Part shown: positions 55,835 through 64,000 of the stretch, one piece after another
How the letters are laid out: every line of letters starts with the position of its first letter
Position numbering within the stretch: the first letter of the stretch is position 1
DNA from: Mycobacteriales bacterium
GTDB lineage: Bacteria; Actinomycetota; Actinomycetes; Mycobacteriales; Mycobacteriaceae
Reading direction: 5' to 3'
DNA length: 64,000 nucleotides
Assembly (NCBI GenBank): GCA_018376445.1
Contig: JAHABL010000006.1
Span: 1-64,000, forward strand
The notes under the pieces: model-generated
What the model saw: only the letters and a program-made list of their open reading frames with translations
What the model was told of the DNA's origin: nothing
Databases searched by the model: none
Translations under genes and position numbers: made by a program

Positions 55835-56581
55835 TTAACTGTGGGAACGGGCGATCTTCTCTACTTGACCCGTAAAAATGGCGTTCAGGCTGGCTGTCTG
55901 TTGGCGGGTGGGGGTGGCGTTACGGGACCGCAGGATGGCAATCACCCCTACTCCTCGCACATCCGCGTACAAGTAGGTGGAAGACACTGGAGCACCCTGC
56001 TGCATCGCCAGGCGTTCTTGGTAGCCACGCACCCCCAGCGCCTTTCCTGTCACCGGCGTGTGATGGTTGGCATCATCGGTGCCTGCAACAGCGGTGACAG
56101 CGCGGTCTGATACTTCATAGGGGGTGACGGTGACGCGCAGCGTGACGCCACTGCCTTTGCGGGTGAAACGCTGACAGTCTTTTAGGTACCCGTCAATGCG
56201 TGGGAGGGAGCCAGCGGGGCGCACCACCATGAGGGCGATGACGACATTGCTGGCCGGATACTCCAGGTATTCGCCAGCGCGGCTTTCTGCGGGAACGTCA
56301 GCCACCCAGGCTTTCGAGGGTTCCAGACACTCGGTGAGTGATGGCTGCTGAGTGCCTTCAGTGGCCCGGGCGAGTTCCTCTCCCACTATGGGCGAGGCGG
56401 AGAAACCTTGCGGTAGTTCCTTTTCCGTCACCAGAAAGTCTTTGACGGAAATAGACTGAAAGCGCGACTCCGCCCCGCCGCAGGCGGTGAGGAGGGAACC
56501 CGAAAGGAGGAGCGAGAGCAGCAGTGCCCCGGCAGATGTCCAGCGACATCCACCGGGGCGTTGCGCGTACAAAGACCGCAT
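55835..56581 (-). CDS. Putative lipoprotein
   Basis: 248 residues from ATG 56581 (a GTG at 56626 inside the neighbouring gene would add 15). Lipobox LLTACGG after a hydrophobic stretch (GALLLSLLLSGSLLTAC) predicts lipid attachment at the cysteine. The mature part has a KDFLVTEKELPQGFSA opening and a beta-rich body with three cysteines, typical of corynebacterial/mycobacterial lipoproteins; no known enzyme motif. It directly follows the acidic protein gene, with overlap or a 19-base gap depending on the start. Confidence 0.72.
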   Translation of the reverse strand: MRSLYAQRPGGCRWTSAGALLLSLLLSGSLLTACGGAESRFQSISVKDFLVTEKELPQGFSASPIVGEELARATEGTQQPSLTECLEPSKAWVADVPAESRAGEYLEYPASNVVIALMVVRPAGSLPRIDGYLKDCQRFTRKGSGVTLRVTVTPYEVSDRAVTAVAGTDDANHHTPVTGKALGVRGYQERLAMQQGAPVSSTYLYADVRGVGVIAILRSRNATPTRQQTASLNAIFTGQVEKIARSHS

Positions 56582-56600
56582 GGGAGTGGAGTTGCTGCTG

Positions 56601-57698
56601 TTAAGCCTGCTGCTCCGGCTGCTCACCCTGCTCGGCGGCCTGGCGGGCGGCTTCCGCAGCCTTCATCGCCTGCTCCCACTGTTCCGCTTCCGGAGTACCC
56701 GGGCGGGGCGGTACCGGAGCGTAGGACACCACCAGGTCCCAGGGGTTGATATCCCAGGAGGCGGCTGCCACGGTGGCGATAGAGCCTTGGTCGGCCAGTT
56801 CAGTGTTAGCGGCGGCGGCCACAATAGTGGGGCCGGCGGCGGGCTTGTCGACCTTATCCCAGAACTGGGCTCCTTCCGGATGCGGGAAGGTTTCGATAAT
56901 GGCCTGGTCGTCCTCACCTTCCGGAGCGGGGAACACACCGAACAGTGCGTAGTGGTTGGGGTGTTCCTGGCCTTCCGGTAGCTGATCGAGGTCGCTGGCC
57001 TTTTCCACAATGGCGTATTCGCCGCGCTCCGGGTTGTCGGTGGCGATGCGGCGGAGGAAGGCTTCGACCTCCAGCCAGGGGTTGGCGTCCGTTTCGGCCG
57101 GCTCAGACAGGTGGAAGGTGTGGGTGCGGACGTAGATGTCTTCGCCGTCGGGGCCCTTGTCGCCCTGCATGGGTTCGGTGACGTTGGGGTTGTCTGCCCA
57201 GGGGGCCTTGCTGGGATCGTCAACGATCTCCTGGGAGACCCGCTCCGCCACCAGGAGGGTGCCGTCACCAAGGGTGAGGAGGGCAACTTCCCGCATGCCA
57301 GAGGTGGGGGTGATGGTACGGGGGATGGCGTTGCGACCCATGATATCGATGAGGCGTTCCGGCTCGTCGACGGTCCACAAGCTAGCACCCATGGGGGTGT
57401 AGACGCTCACCATGTGGGCGGCTACCATGCCGAGGATGGCGGGGACGGGCTCATTGGGGTCAAAGGGGAGTTCCGGCATTTCGCCGCGCTCCATCTGTTC
57501 CCGCATTGTGGTTACGGCCTGGGAGAGTTGGTCGTAGGTTTCCTGGTCGATTTCTCCACTCTCGAAGGCAGCCTGGATCTCGGCGTAGTTTTGTTCGAGG
57601 ACGGCCAGTGCATTCTTGATCTCGTCTTGTTCCTGAGCTTCTGACATGCCTTCGGCGCCGCCCTGCCAGTTGGTGGGGATATCGGTGGGGTTGGTCAT
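56601..57698 (-). CDS. Acidic protein of unknown function
   Basis: 365 residues, rich in Glu, Asp, Pro and Ala, without signal peptide or membrane span. N-terminal helical segment (QDEIKNALAVLEQNYAEIQAAFESGEIDQETYDQL), a central beta-rich domain (YTPMGASLWTVDEPERLIDIMG, TLGDGTLLVAERVSQEIVDD), and an Ala/Glu/Gln C-terminal tail. I do not recognise the family. It lies upstream of the lipoprotein and downstream of no obvious partner; the sdhB terminator separates it from the sdh operon. Confidence 0.7.
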   Translation of the reverse strand: MTNPTDIPTNWQGGAEGMSEAQEQDEIKNALAVLEQNYAEIQAAFESGEIDQETYDQLSQAVTTMREQMERGEMPELPFDPNEPVPAILGMVAAHMVSVYTPMGASLWTVDEPERLIDIMGRNAIPRTITPTSGMREVALLTLGDGTLLVAERVSQEIVDDPSKAPWADNPNVTEPMQGDKGPDGEDIYVRTHTFHLSEPAETDANPWLEVEAFLRRIATDNPERGEYAIVEKASDLDQLPEGQEHPNHYALFGVFPAPEGEDDQAIIETFPHPEGAQFWDKVDKPAAGPTIVAAAANTELADQGSIATVAAASWDINPWDLVVSYAPVPPRPGTPEAEQWEQAMKAAEAARQAAEQGEQPEQQA

Positions 57699-57808
57699 GA
57701 AAACCTTCTTTAATGAGGCGGTAGTACTTCTCCAGCCTACCGATCTTGCAGGACGGTGGCCGGCTGTCTGGGAAACCTACGACAAATAGCGGTTGAGGAT
57801 AAAGAAAA

Positions 57809-57838
57809 CTGGGGCGCACCCCGGAGGGTACGCCCCAG
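57809..57838 (-). terminator. Terminator after sdhCAB
   Basis: CTGGGGCG...CGCCCCAG outer arms with inner ACCC/GGGT stem. On the minus strand it is followed by TTTTCTTTAT. 55 bases past the sdhB stop. Confidence 0.8.
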
Positions 57839-57893
57839 CCACCGAACTGTCGCGGGGCCGGCCGCCACAGTTATAGGGAGGTGGTTTTATTCT

Positions 57894-58643
57894 TTAGTCG
57901 TCCTTGCCACGGAACATGCGACGCAGACGCTCCTTATTGACGGCGGCTACCGCGGTGATCGGGATGTTAGCCGGGCACACCTCAGCGCATTCGCCGTAGT
58001 AGGAACAGGAACCGAAGTCCTGTTCGAGGACGTCCACCATGTTCTTGGCGCGGCGGCCGCGCTCCATGGCAGCTAAGGGCTGGAGTCCCAGGTGCATGAG
58101 CTTGGCGCCGGTGAACAGGTGGGCAGCACCGTTGGGGCAGGCCGCGACGCAGGCACCACAGCCGATGCAGGCTGCGTAGTCGAGGGAACGCTCGGCCTGC
58201 TCGTGAGTGCTGTTGACGGAGTCAGCATCGGGAGCCGTACCGGCATCTATGGAGACCCAGCCGCCCGCTTCGAGCACACGGTCGAGCTTGCCACGGTCAA
58301 TGATGAGGTCCTTGACCACCGGGTACACCGCGGAGCGCATGGGCTCCAGGGTGATGGTGTCGCCGTCCTTGAAGGAGGACAGGTGCTGGTGGCAGGACGG
58401 GGTGTTCTTCTTCGGGCCGTGCGGACGGCCGTTGACGTTCATGCCACAGCAACCGCAGATGCCCTCACGGCAGTCGGACTCGAAAGCGATGGGCTCTTCG
58501 CCGGCTTCGATAAGGCGATCGTTGAGGCGGTCGAGCAGCTCGAGGAGAGTCATTGCCTCGTAGGCGTCGTCAACGTCGTATTCACTGAACGCGCCCGGGG
58601 CGTCGGGGCCAGCCTGACGCCATACCTTCAGATGCAACTTCAT
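57894..58643 (-). CDS. sdhB: Succinate dehydrogenase iron-sulfur subunit
   Basis: Electron-transfer subunit between flavin and quinone, 249 residues. N-terminal ferredoxin domain: SDCREGICGCCGMNVNGRPHGP binds [2Fe-2S]. C-terminal: CIGCGACVAACPNGA and GECAEVCPANIP bind the [4Fe-4S] and [3Fe-4S] clusters. Its start overlaps the sdhA stop by four bases (ATGA). Confidence 0.96.
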   Translation of the reverse strand: MKLHLKVWRQAGPDAPGAFSEYDVDDAYEAMTLLELLDRLNDRLIEAGEEPIAFESDCREGICGCCGMNVNGRPHGPKKNTPSCHQHLSSFKDGDTITLEPMRSAVYPVVKDLIIDRGKLDRVLEAGGWVSIDAGTAPDADSVNSTHEQAERSLDYAACIGCGACVAACPNGAAHLFTGAKLMHLGLQPLAAMERGRRAKNMVDVLEQDFGSCSYYGECAEVCPANIPITAVAAVNKERLRRMFRGKDD

Positions 58644-60649
58644 TCTTTGTAGTTCCTTGTCATCAGCGGGACCTTGTCGAAGGTCAGGGGTTCGGCGTGG
58701 CGGATGAAGGAGCGTGCGCCGCCCTTCTCACTACCGGCGGACTCCCAAGCGGAAACGAAGCACCAGGCAGAGTCGTCACGCTCAGCTTCGCCTTCTTCGG
58801 TCTGGTGGTCATCGCGGACGTGGGCACCGCAGGACTCGTCACGGTCTGCGGCATCCACAGCCATCAGCTCGGCGAGCTCCAGGTAGTCGGCAACGCGCCC
58901 AGCACGCTCCAGCACCTGGTTAAGGTCGCCTTCCTGACCGGTGATGTTGAGGTCGGACCAGAATTCCGCGCGGAGGGCACGGATTTCCTCGATGGCCTGC
59001 ATGAGGTCGGGCACGGTGCGGAACACACCGACGCCCTTGTACATGATTTTGGCAAGCTTGCGGTGGAAGTACTCGGGACCGTGGTTGCCGTTGATCGACA
59101 TGAGGGCGTCGATACGGGCCTGGGTCCGGGCGAGGGCCTCCTGCACGGCCGGGTCGCTTTGCTCCAGGGTGGGAGTGTTGAGCAGCTTCGCCAGGTAGTT
59201 CGGCACGGTGTAGGGGAGGGTGAACCAACCGTCCACGCAGGCGGACAGCAGGGAGTTAGCACCCAGGCGGTTGGCGCCGTGGTAGCCCCAACCACATTCG
59301 CCACCGACGAAGAGACCCGGAATGGAGGTCATCATGTTGTAGTCGCTCCACAGGCCACCCATGGTGAAGTGGACGGTGGGGGCGATACGCATGGGAACCT
59401 CGTAGGGGTCCTCGTTGGTCGCATCGGTGTACATGTGGAAGAGGTTGCCGTAACGCTCGGCGATGGTGTCCTTGCCGAGGCGCTGGATGGCGTCGCGGAA
59501 GTCCAGATACACGGCGTTGTGAAGCGGACCGACACCGCGGCCGGCGTTGATTTCCCGGGACAGGGCGCGGGAGGCCACGTCGCGGGGTACCAGGTTGCCG
59601 AAGGCGGGGTACTTGCGCTCCAGGAAGTAGTCGCGCTCGTTCTCGGGGATCTCGTTGGCGGGGCGGTCGTCGCCTTCCTTCATGGGCACCCAGATGCGGC
59701 CGTCATTGCGGAGGGACTCCGACATGAGGATGGTCTTGGACTGCCAGTAGGAGTTCTTCGGCAGGCCTGTTGGGTGGAACTGTACGAAGGACGGGGAGGC
59801 GAAGTAGGCGCCGCGCTGGTGGGCACGCCAGGACGCAGAAGCGTTGGAGTTCTTGGCCAGCGTGGAGTCGAAGTAGACGTTGCCGTAGCCGCCGGTGGCA
59901 AGGATGACTGCGTGGGCGGTGTGGGCGGTGATCTCACCGGTCACCAGGTTGCGGACGACTACACCCTGACAGCGGTCATCCTTGACGATGAAGTCGAGGA
60001 CCTCGGAGCGGGTGTGCAGCTTAACGGTGCCACGGTTGATCTGACGCTGCAGTGCCTGGGCACCGGCCAGCTGGAGCTGCTGTCCTGTTTGACCACGGGT
60101 GTAGTAGGTGCGGGATACCTGCACGCCGCCGAAGGATCGGGTGGCGAGGGTACCGCCGTATTCGCGGGCGAAGGGGGCGCCGATGGCATCCATATGGTCA
60201 ATGACGCGGACACCTTCTTGGCCAAGGCGGTAGGCGTCGGCTTCGCGGCAGCGGTAGTCGCCGCCCTTCACCGTGTCCTTGACGAAGCGGTAGAGGGAGT
60301 CATTGTCGACCTTGCGGCCGCGGGGGGAATTGACGCCGCCCTGGGCAGCGATGGAGTGGGCACGACGGGGGGCGTCGTGGTAGGTGAAGGCTTGTACGTC
60401 GTAGCCGAGTTCGCCGAGGGCGGCGGCAGCACCGGAGCCGGCCAGACCGGTACCCACAACGATGATGGTGAACTTGCGACGGTTGAGGGGGCTGACGAGG
60501 TTGAAGTGTGCCATCGCTTCATCCCAGGCCACCGGGGTGGGGCCTGCCGGCACATGGCCGTCAAGCACATCACCAATGGTGACGCCAGGGACGATGGAGG
60601 CGGGTGCCACAAAGTCCTGTGCAGCCGAGGCAGAATCGGTAGTAGTCAC
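58640..60649 (-). CDS. sdhA: Succinate dehydrogenase flavoprotein subunit
   Basis: Catalytic subunit, 669 residues from GTG 60649 (AAGGAG nine bases upstream); an upstream GTG at 60700 lacks a ribosome site. FAD motif VVGTGLAGSGAAAALGELG, covalent FAD histidine in APRRAHSIAAQGGVN, substrate-binding HPTGLPKNSYWQSK, arginine in VASRALSREI, and GGECGWGYHGANRLGANSLL. The long C-terminal domain includes HVRDDHQTEEGEAERDD. This is the actinobacterial class that works with a one-subunit di-heme membrane anchor. Confidence 0.97.
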   Translation of the reverse strand: MTTTDSASAAQDFVAPASIVPGVTIGDVLDGHVPAGPTPVAWDEAMAHFNLVSPLNRRKFTIIVVGTGLAGSGAAAALGELGYDVQAFTYHDAPRRAHSIAAQGGVNSPRGRKVDNDSLYRFVKDTVKGGDYRCREADAYRLGQEGVRVIDHMDAIGAPFAREYGGTLATRSFGGVQVSRTYYTRGQTGQQLQLAGAQALQRQINRGTVKLHTRSEVLDFIVKDDRCQGVVVRNLVTGEITAHTAHAVILATGGYGNVYFDSTLAKNSNASASWRAHQRGAYFASPSFVQFHPTGLPKNSYWQSKTILMSESLRNDGRIWVPMKEGDDRPANEIPENERDYFLERKYPAFGNLVPRDVASRALSREINAGRGVGPLHNAVYLDFRDAIQRLGKDTIAERYGNLFHMYTDATNEDPYEVPMRIAPTVHFTMGGLWSDYNMMTSIPGLFVGGECGWGYHGANRLGANSLLSACVDGWFTLPYTVPNYLAKLLNTPTLEQSDPAVQEALARTQARIDALMSINGNHGPEYFHRKLAKIMYKGVGVFRTVPDLMQAIEEIRALRAEFWSDLNITGQEGDLNQVLERAGRVADYLELAELMAVDAADRDESCGAHVRDDHQTEEGEAERDDSAWCFVSAWESAGSEKGGARSFIRHAEPLTFDKVPLMTRNYKE

Positions 60650-60728
60650 TGCCTGCGTCTCCTTATCTTCTTTAGCTTGGAAAGCTTCGGGGATCCGCAC
60701 GGGGCGGTACCGGAAACTTATGGGTGTA

Positions 60729-61607
60729 CTAGCCGATGATGCTCAGTGCGGCCATGGCGGCGTGTGCAGTTCCGTCGTACGCCTGGTTGGGGACGGCGAG
60801 ATCGACGGGCGGGATGACGCCGGTGGCGACGCAAATCACGATGGCGAGGTTGCCGAGGACGATAACGCCAGAGAGGATGCCACCGATGGCAGCCATGGCA
60901 GCGCGCAGGCGCTTGCCGGTGGCGCCAAAGTCATTGGCGGTGGTGGCAATGCCGTGCTCAATGTGGAAGAGCAGCAGCAGCATGGTGATGGCGTAGAACG
61001 CAGCGACGGCGGGACGGTCGAACGAGGCGATCATGTTGTTATACGCGTCGCCATGCTGGAACTTGGCTCCGGTGTCACCAGTAGTGAGGTCGAGGATGTG
61101 GAAGACAATGAAGCATGCCAGGATCAGACCGGAGATGATCATGAACTTGGCGGAGACACCACGGAAGGTGCTGACCTTGCGTGCACTGTTGCCGTGGGCT
61201 TGCTTGCCGCGGACGGCTAGCAGAATGCCGGAGGCGAAGTGCAGGATGATGCAGACGAGCAGCACGATACGGAAGACCCACAGCACGCCTTCGTAGCCGA
61301 AGAGGCCGGCGAGCAGGGTCCGCAGCCAGTGTGCGTAGTCGTTCATTGCCTGGGCCTGCTGACCGATCTGGTCCGGCGAGTAGCCTTTGGCAAGGTCATG
61401 CTGTGTGATCGTGTACGTGCCCCTGAACATCTTCAGGTTGCCGATCATGTGGACAAGCAAGAAGAGTGAGAAGATCCAGCCCGTGATGGCCATGATGAAC
61501 TTCGCAACCCAGCTGGGGTAGAAGGGCTTCTTGCGGAGGTGAGCGCGATTGGTAGTGCCGGTCTTCGCCGTGGTGCGCTCTGCGACGGCGGTACTATTTC
61601 CGGCCAT
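60729..61607 (-). CDS. sdhC: Succinate dehydrogenase cytochrome b subunit (type B)
   Basis: Membrane anchor with two hemes, 292 residues, five spans. Heme-ligand histidines occur in LFLLVHMIGNLKMF, CIILHFASGILLAV, ACFIVFHILDL and LLLLFHIEHGIATTA. One fused subunit instead of separate SdhC and SdhD marks the type B enzyme, which in this group uses menaquinone, consistent with the full men pathway in the window. Confidence 0.93.
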   Translation of the reverse strand: MAGNSTAVAERTTAKTGTTNRAHLRKKPFYPSWVAKFIMAITGWIFSLFLLVHMIGNLKMFRGTYTITQHDLAKGYSPDQIGQQAQAMNDYAHWLRTLLAGLFGYEGVLWVFRIVLLVCIILHFASGILLAVRGKQAHGNSARKVSTFRGVSAKFMIISGLILACFIVFHILDLTTGDTGAKFQHGDAYNNMIASFDRPAVAAFYAITMLLLLFHIEHGIATTANDFGATGKRLRAAMAAIGGILSGVIVLGNLAIVICVATGVIPPVDLAVPNQAYDGTAHAAMAALSIIG

Positions 61608-62055
61608 GGAACCTCCCTATTGTTCGGGTTTACCTGACTTCACTCTATCGTCTTTCGGAGTGCTTCTTGGACTTGTCATTTTCGACCTTTTAGCAGGTTA
61701 GGGCACCCTTATTTGTGTTTCGAGAGACCCATCTCACACCCTTTTTCCAACCCTCTTACGGCCTCATTTAAATCGCAGTTTTCTTTCCTAAAATATTGTG
61801 GGCGATTACTGAGAACACACACGTCACATCAAAAGCCCTACGACCTGTTTGTTTGTGAAATAACGACACTTTTCCGCCGTATACCGGACCTAAAATGGCA
61901 ACTCGGCACTAGCTTTTAACACGCCGAGGCTGCACCAATCTCACTAAATTCCGAGGTAAGCCAGCTCACATCAAAGCTACTGCCGAGTTCTTTTGAAATT
62001 ATGGCGAAAATCACTCTCAATTTTCCAAGTGGGTGAAATATCACCTGCGGTATGG
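61608..62055. promoter_or_regulatory. sdhC upstream region
   Basis: About 450 bases, A/T-rich, divergence-free (both flanking genes are on the minus strand). Must carry the sdh promoter. A TGTGA-N6-TTACC sequence near 61955-61970 (minus strand) partly matches the GlxR/CRP-type consensus TGTGA-N6-TCACA, but only one half is good. No gene is credible. Confidence 0.35.
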
Positions 62056-64000
62056 CTACTGCGGCCGTTTCACCACCAGCTTCTCACCCGCCTGGACCGT
62101 CACCGGCTGACCCCACACTTCGAAGCCCAGAGCCACCGGCGAATCACACTCTAGCTCCACCTCATCCGCACGTACTTCCACCTGCAGACGAAATCCCCAC
62201 AGCTGCACGCGATACCGCATACTTCCCCACCCCTCCGGCAACACCGGATTGATCGTCCACCGGCCGTCATAGTCACGCAGACCACCAAAGCCAAAGACCA
62301 AGGCCGACCACACACCACCACACGAGGCAATGTGGAGACCATCCGACGAATTACCGTGCAGATTACACAGATCCACATAAACGGCATGGCGGAACAACGC
62401 CTGAGCATGCGAGTCATAACCTAACTCGGCAGCCAAAATGCACTGCACCACCGCCGACAACGACGAGTCACCCGTTGTCAACGGATCGTAATAGTCAAAA
62501 TCCGCCCGCTTCAGCTTCTCACTGAACTCAGACCCACGCAGGAAGAGCGCCAACACCACATCTGCCTGCTTAATAACCTGATAACGGTAAATCGTCAGAG
62601 GATGATAGTGCAGCAGAAGCGGCCGTTTCGGCTGCCCCCAATCCTTATTCCAAATCTCCCGCTCCAAGAAGTGCGCATCCTGCGGATGAATGCCACGCTC
62701 CTCATCGAAGGGGATACACATCGCGTCGGCAGCCTTGCGCCACTCAGCCGGTTCCTCCGGCCGCAGATTCAGGCGATGCACCATCTCCTCGAAATAGCTC
62801 TCCTCCACATCCTGCAGGCGCTCCACCCACTCGGCGGCCACCCGCATGTTGTAGCGGGCCATCACATTCGTGAAGAGATTGTCATTTACCACCGTGGTGT
62901 ACTCATCGGGACCCGTCACCCCATGAATATGGAACTGACCGTCCGCCCCAAAAAAGCCCAAGTCCTCCCACAGGCGCGCAGTCTCGACCAGAATGTCGAT
63001 AGCCTCCCGGAACAGGAAGTCCGCATCTCCACTGGCACGCGCGTACTGCACTGTGGCATACGTGATATCAGCATCAATGTGGTACTGGGCCGTACCCGCC
63101 GCATAGTAGGCACTGGCCTCTTCCCCATTGATCGTGCGCCACGGGTACAAGACACCACGCTGATCCAGCTCGGATGCCCGGTCTCGCGCCTTCGGCAGCA
63201 TCTGATAGCGGAAGCGCAACGCATTCCGCGCCACTTGCGGCATCGTGTAGGTAAGGAAGGGCATCACATAGATTTCGGTGTCCCAGAAGTAATGCCCCGA
63301 ATAACCGGAACCCGTCACACCCTTCGCAGAGATACCCAAGTCCTCCGCCCGCGCCGACGACTGAATGAGCTGGAACATATTCCAGCGCACCGCCTGCTGC
63401 AACTCCGGCTGGTCCGGAATCTCCACATCGGCCCGCTCCCAAAAATCCGCCAGCCACGTCTGCTGCGCCTCTAGATAGTGCACAGCCCCATGCTTGCGTG
63501 CCCGGCGCAACGTCCGATCCACCCTATCCATCAGTTCATTGACGGAGGCCCGGCGAGAGTCATGGTAGGAGAAGTACTTAATGAGGACGATCTCCTGCCC
63601 GGGGCGGGCATCCACGTGATACTGCACCTTCGCCATATCCGAATGTGCCACCGAGGAGATATAGAAATCGTTGGCGGTGGAAAAATCGTGGTCCGCGCCC
63701 ACCGCCAAGGTCATCCCCGAGTTCGCCACCCGGTACCCCAGCTTGATCCTCTCCCCCTCATCCACCTGCAGCAGCGGCACCAGTACACGGGACTGGAAAT
63801 GATCCGCCCGGCGCGGGTCGGACCCCCTGTTCACCGACCCTTGGGGGGCGCCTTCCGTCGCCACAAAACGATCCGGGTCGGAGGCCGAACCGAACTCATC
63901 CTGTCCATCCTGGCGGTTAAGGATCTGCGAGGAGAGCACCACCGGGGCGGAATCCTCCGGCAGCACAATACGTACCTCTTCAATACCCAGGTGACGGTCG
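62056..64000 (-). CDS. Glycoside hydrolase family 65 phosphorylase (5' end outside window)
   Basis: The frame continues to the right edge, so the N-terminal domain is partly missing. The (alpha/alpha)6 barrel is recognisable: GVTGSGYSGHYFWDTEIYVMPFLTYTMP, the GVTGPDEYTTVVNDNLFTN motif with the general-acid Glu (codon 62902-62904), KQADVVLALFL, and the phosphate-binding HGNSSDGLHIASCGGVW. GH65 includes maltose, trehalose and kojibiose phosphorylases; which one is not decidable here. M. tuberculosis Rv3401 belongs to the same family. Expected to yield beta-glucose-1-phosphate. Confidence 0.9.
   Translation of the reverse strand, partial: DRHLGIEEVRIVLPEDSAPVVLSSQILNRQDGQDEFGSASDPDRFVATEGAPQGSVNRGSDPRRADHFQSRVLVPLLQVDEGERIKLGYRVANSGMTLAVGADHDFSTANDFYISSVAHSDMAKVQYHVDARPGQEIVLIKYFSYHDSRRASVNELMDRVDRTLRRARKHGAVHYLEAQQTWLADFWERADVEIPDQPELQQAVRWNMFQLIQSSARAEDLGISAKGVTGSGYSGHYFWDTEIYVMPFLTYTMPQVARNALRFRYQMLPKARDRASELDQRGVLYPWRTINGEEASAYYAAGTAQYHIDADITYATVQYARASGDADFLFREAIDILVETARLWEDLGFFGADGQFHIHGVTGPDEYTTVVNDNLFTNVMARYNMRVAAEWVERLQDVEESYFEEMVHRLNLRPEEPAEWRKAADAMCIPFDEERGIHPQDAHFLEREIWNKDWGQPKRPLLLHYHPLTIYRYQVIKQADVVLALFLRGSEFSEKLKRADFDYYDPLTTGDSSLSAVVQCILAAELGYDSHAQALFRHAVYVDLCNLHGNSSDGLHIASCGGVWSALVFGFGGLRDYDGRWTINPVLPEGWGSMRYRVQLWGFRLQVEVRADEVELECDSPVALGFEVWGQPVTVQAGEKLVVKRPQ

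Noticed and set aside
58697..60739. 680-codon open frame on the plus strand
   Set aside because: It lies entirely antisense to sdhA. Long antisense frames are expected opposite GC-rich genes with biased codons, and the protein is a low-complexity Val/Gly/His-rich string without domains.

Overview
The window is GC-rich, densely coded and lacks mobile elements, rRNA and CRISPR arrays. Several genes point to an actinobacterium of the order Mycobacteriales (the Corynebacterium/Mycobacterium group): mycothiol glycosyltransferase mshA, senX3-regX3, a complete menaquinone pathway, an LmeA-like DUF2993 protein, the 33-residue ribosomal protein bS22, a three-subunit succinate:quinone reductase, and an rpoB that starts with TTG. 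The order of many blocks follows the Mycobacterium tuberculosis Rv0476-Rv0570 and Rv0638-Rv0667 regions. The species cannot be fixed from sequence alone; a small corynebacterial relative such as Lawsonella would fit, but that is a guess.

Layout. 1-7.7 kb (minus strand): tRNA-Trp, secE, nusG, rplK-rplA, rplJ-rplL and the 5' part of rpoB, separated by hairpin terminators, with a leader hairpin before rplJ. 7.9-9.3 kb: a short-chain dehydrogenase and tRNA-Met, tRNA-Thr and tRNA-Tyr. 9.4-23.3 kb: menaquinone locus with a polyprenyl diphosphate synthase, menG, menD, menC, menB, menE and menA, a YajQ-like protein, a phosphate permease, and an embedded pair made of a WecA/MraY-like sugar-phosphate transferase and a protein resembling CapF-type reductases. 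23.6-29.5 kb: two tandem secreted GH35 beta-galactosidase genes, the first a pseudogene with at least three lesions. 29.6-36.3 kb: histidine phosphatase, copper ATPase and chaperone, hemD, hemB and membrane proteins. 36.3-39.6 kb: a PfkB kinase/class II aldolase pair, a secreted trypsin-like protease, bS22 and a small HTH protein. 39.8-46.5 kb: proC, a disordered membrane protein, regX3, senX3, gpmA and mshA. 46.7-57.7 kb: acyl-CoA ligase, SDR, murB, methyltransferase, DUF2993, a DeoC-like protein without its Schiff-base lysine, purU, DUF2516, DUF445, a lipoprotein and an acidic protein of unknown function. 57.9-61.6 kb: sdhCAB. 62-64 kb: a GH65 phosphorylase that runs off the right edge.

How the parts fit. 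The men genes, the polyprenyl synthase and sdhCAB form the quinone side of respiration. MshA, MurB, LmeA and the WecA/CapF-like pair belong to thiol and envelope chemistry. SenX3-RegX3 and the PiT permease point to phosphate homeostasis. GH35 and GH65 suggest use of host or dietary glycans. The observations most worth a second look are the decaying GH35 duplicate, the DeoC paralogue with altered catalytic residues, and the CapF-like/WecA-like pair inside the menaquinone locus.
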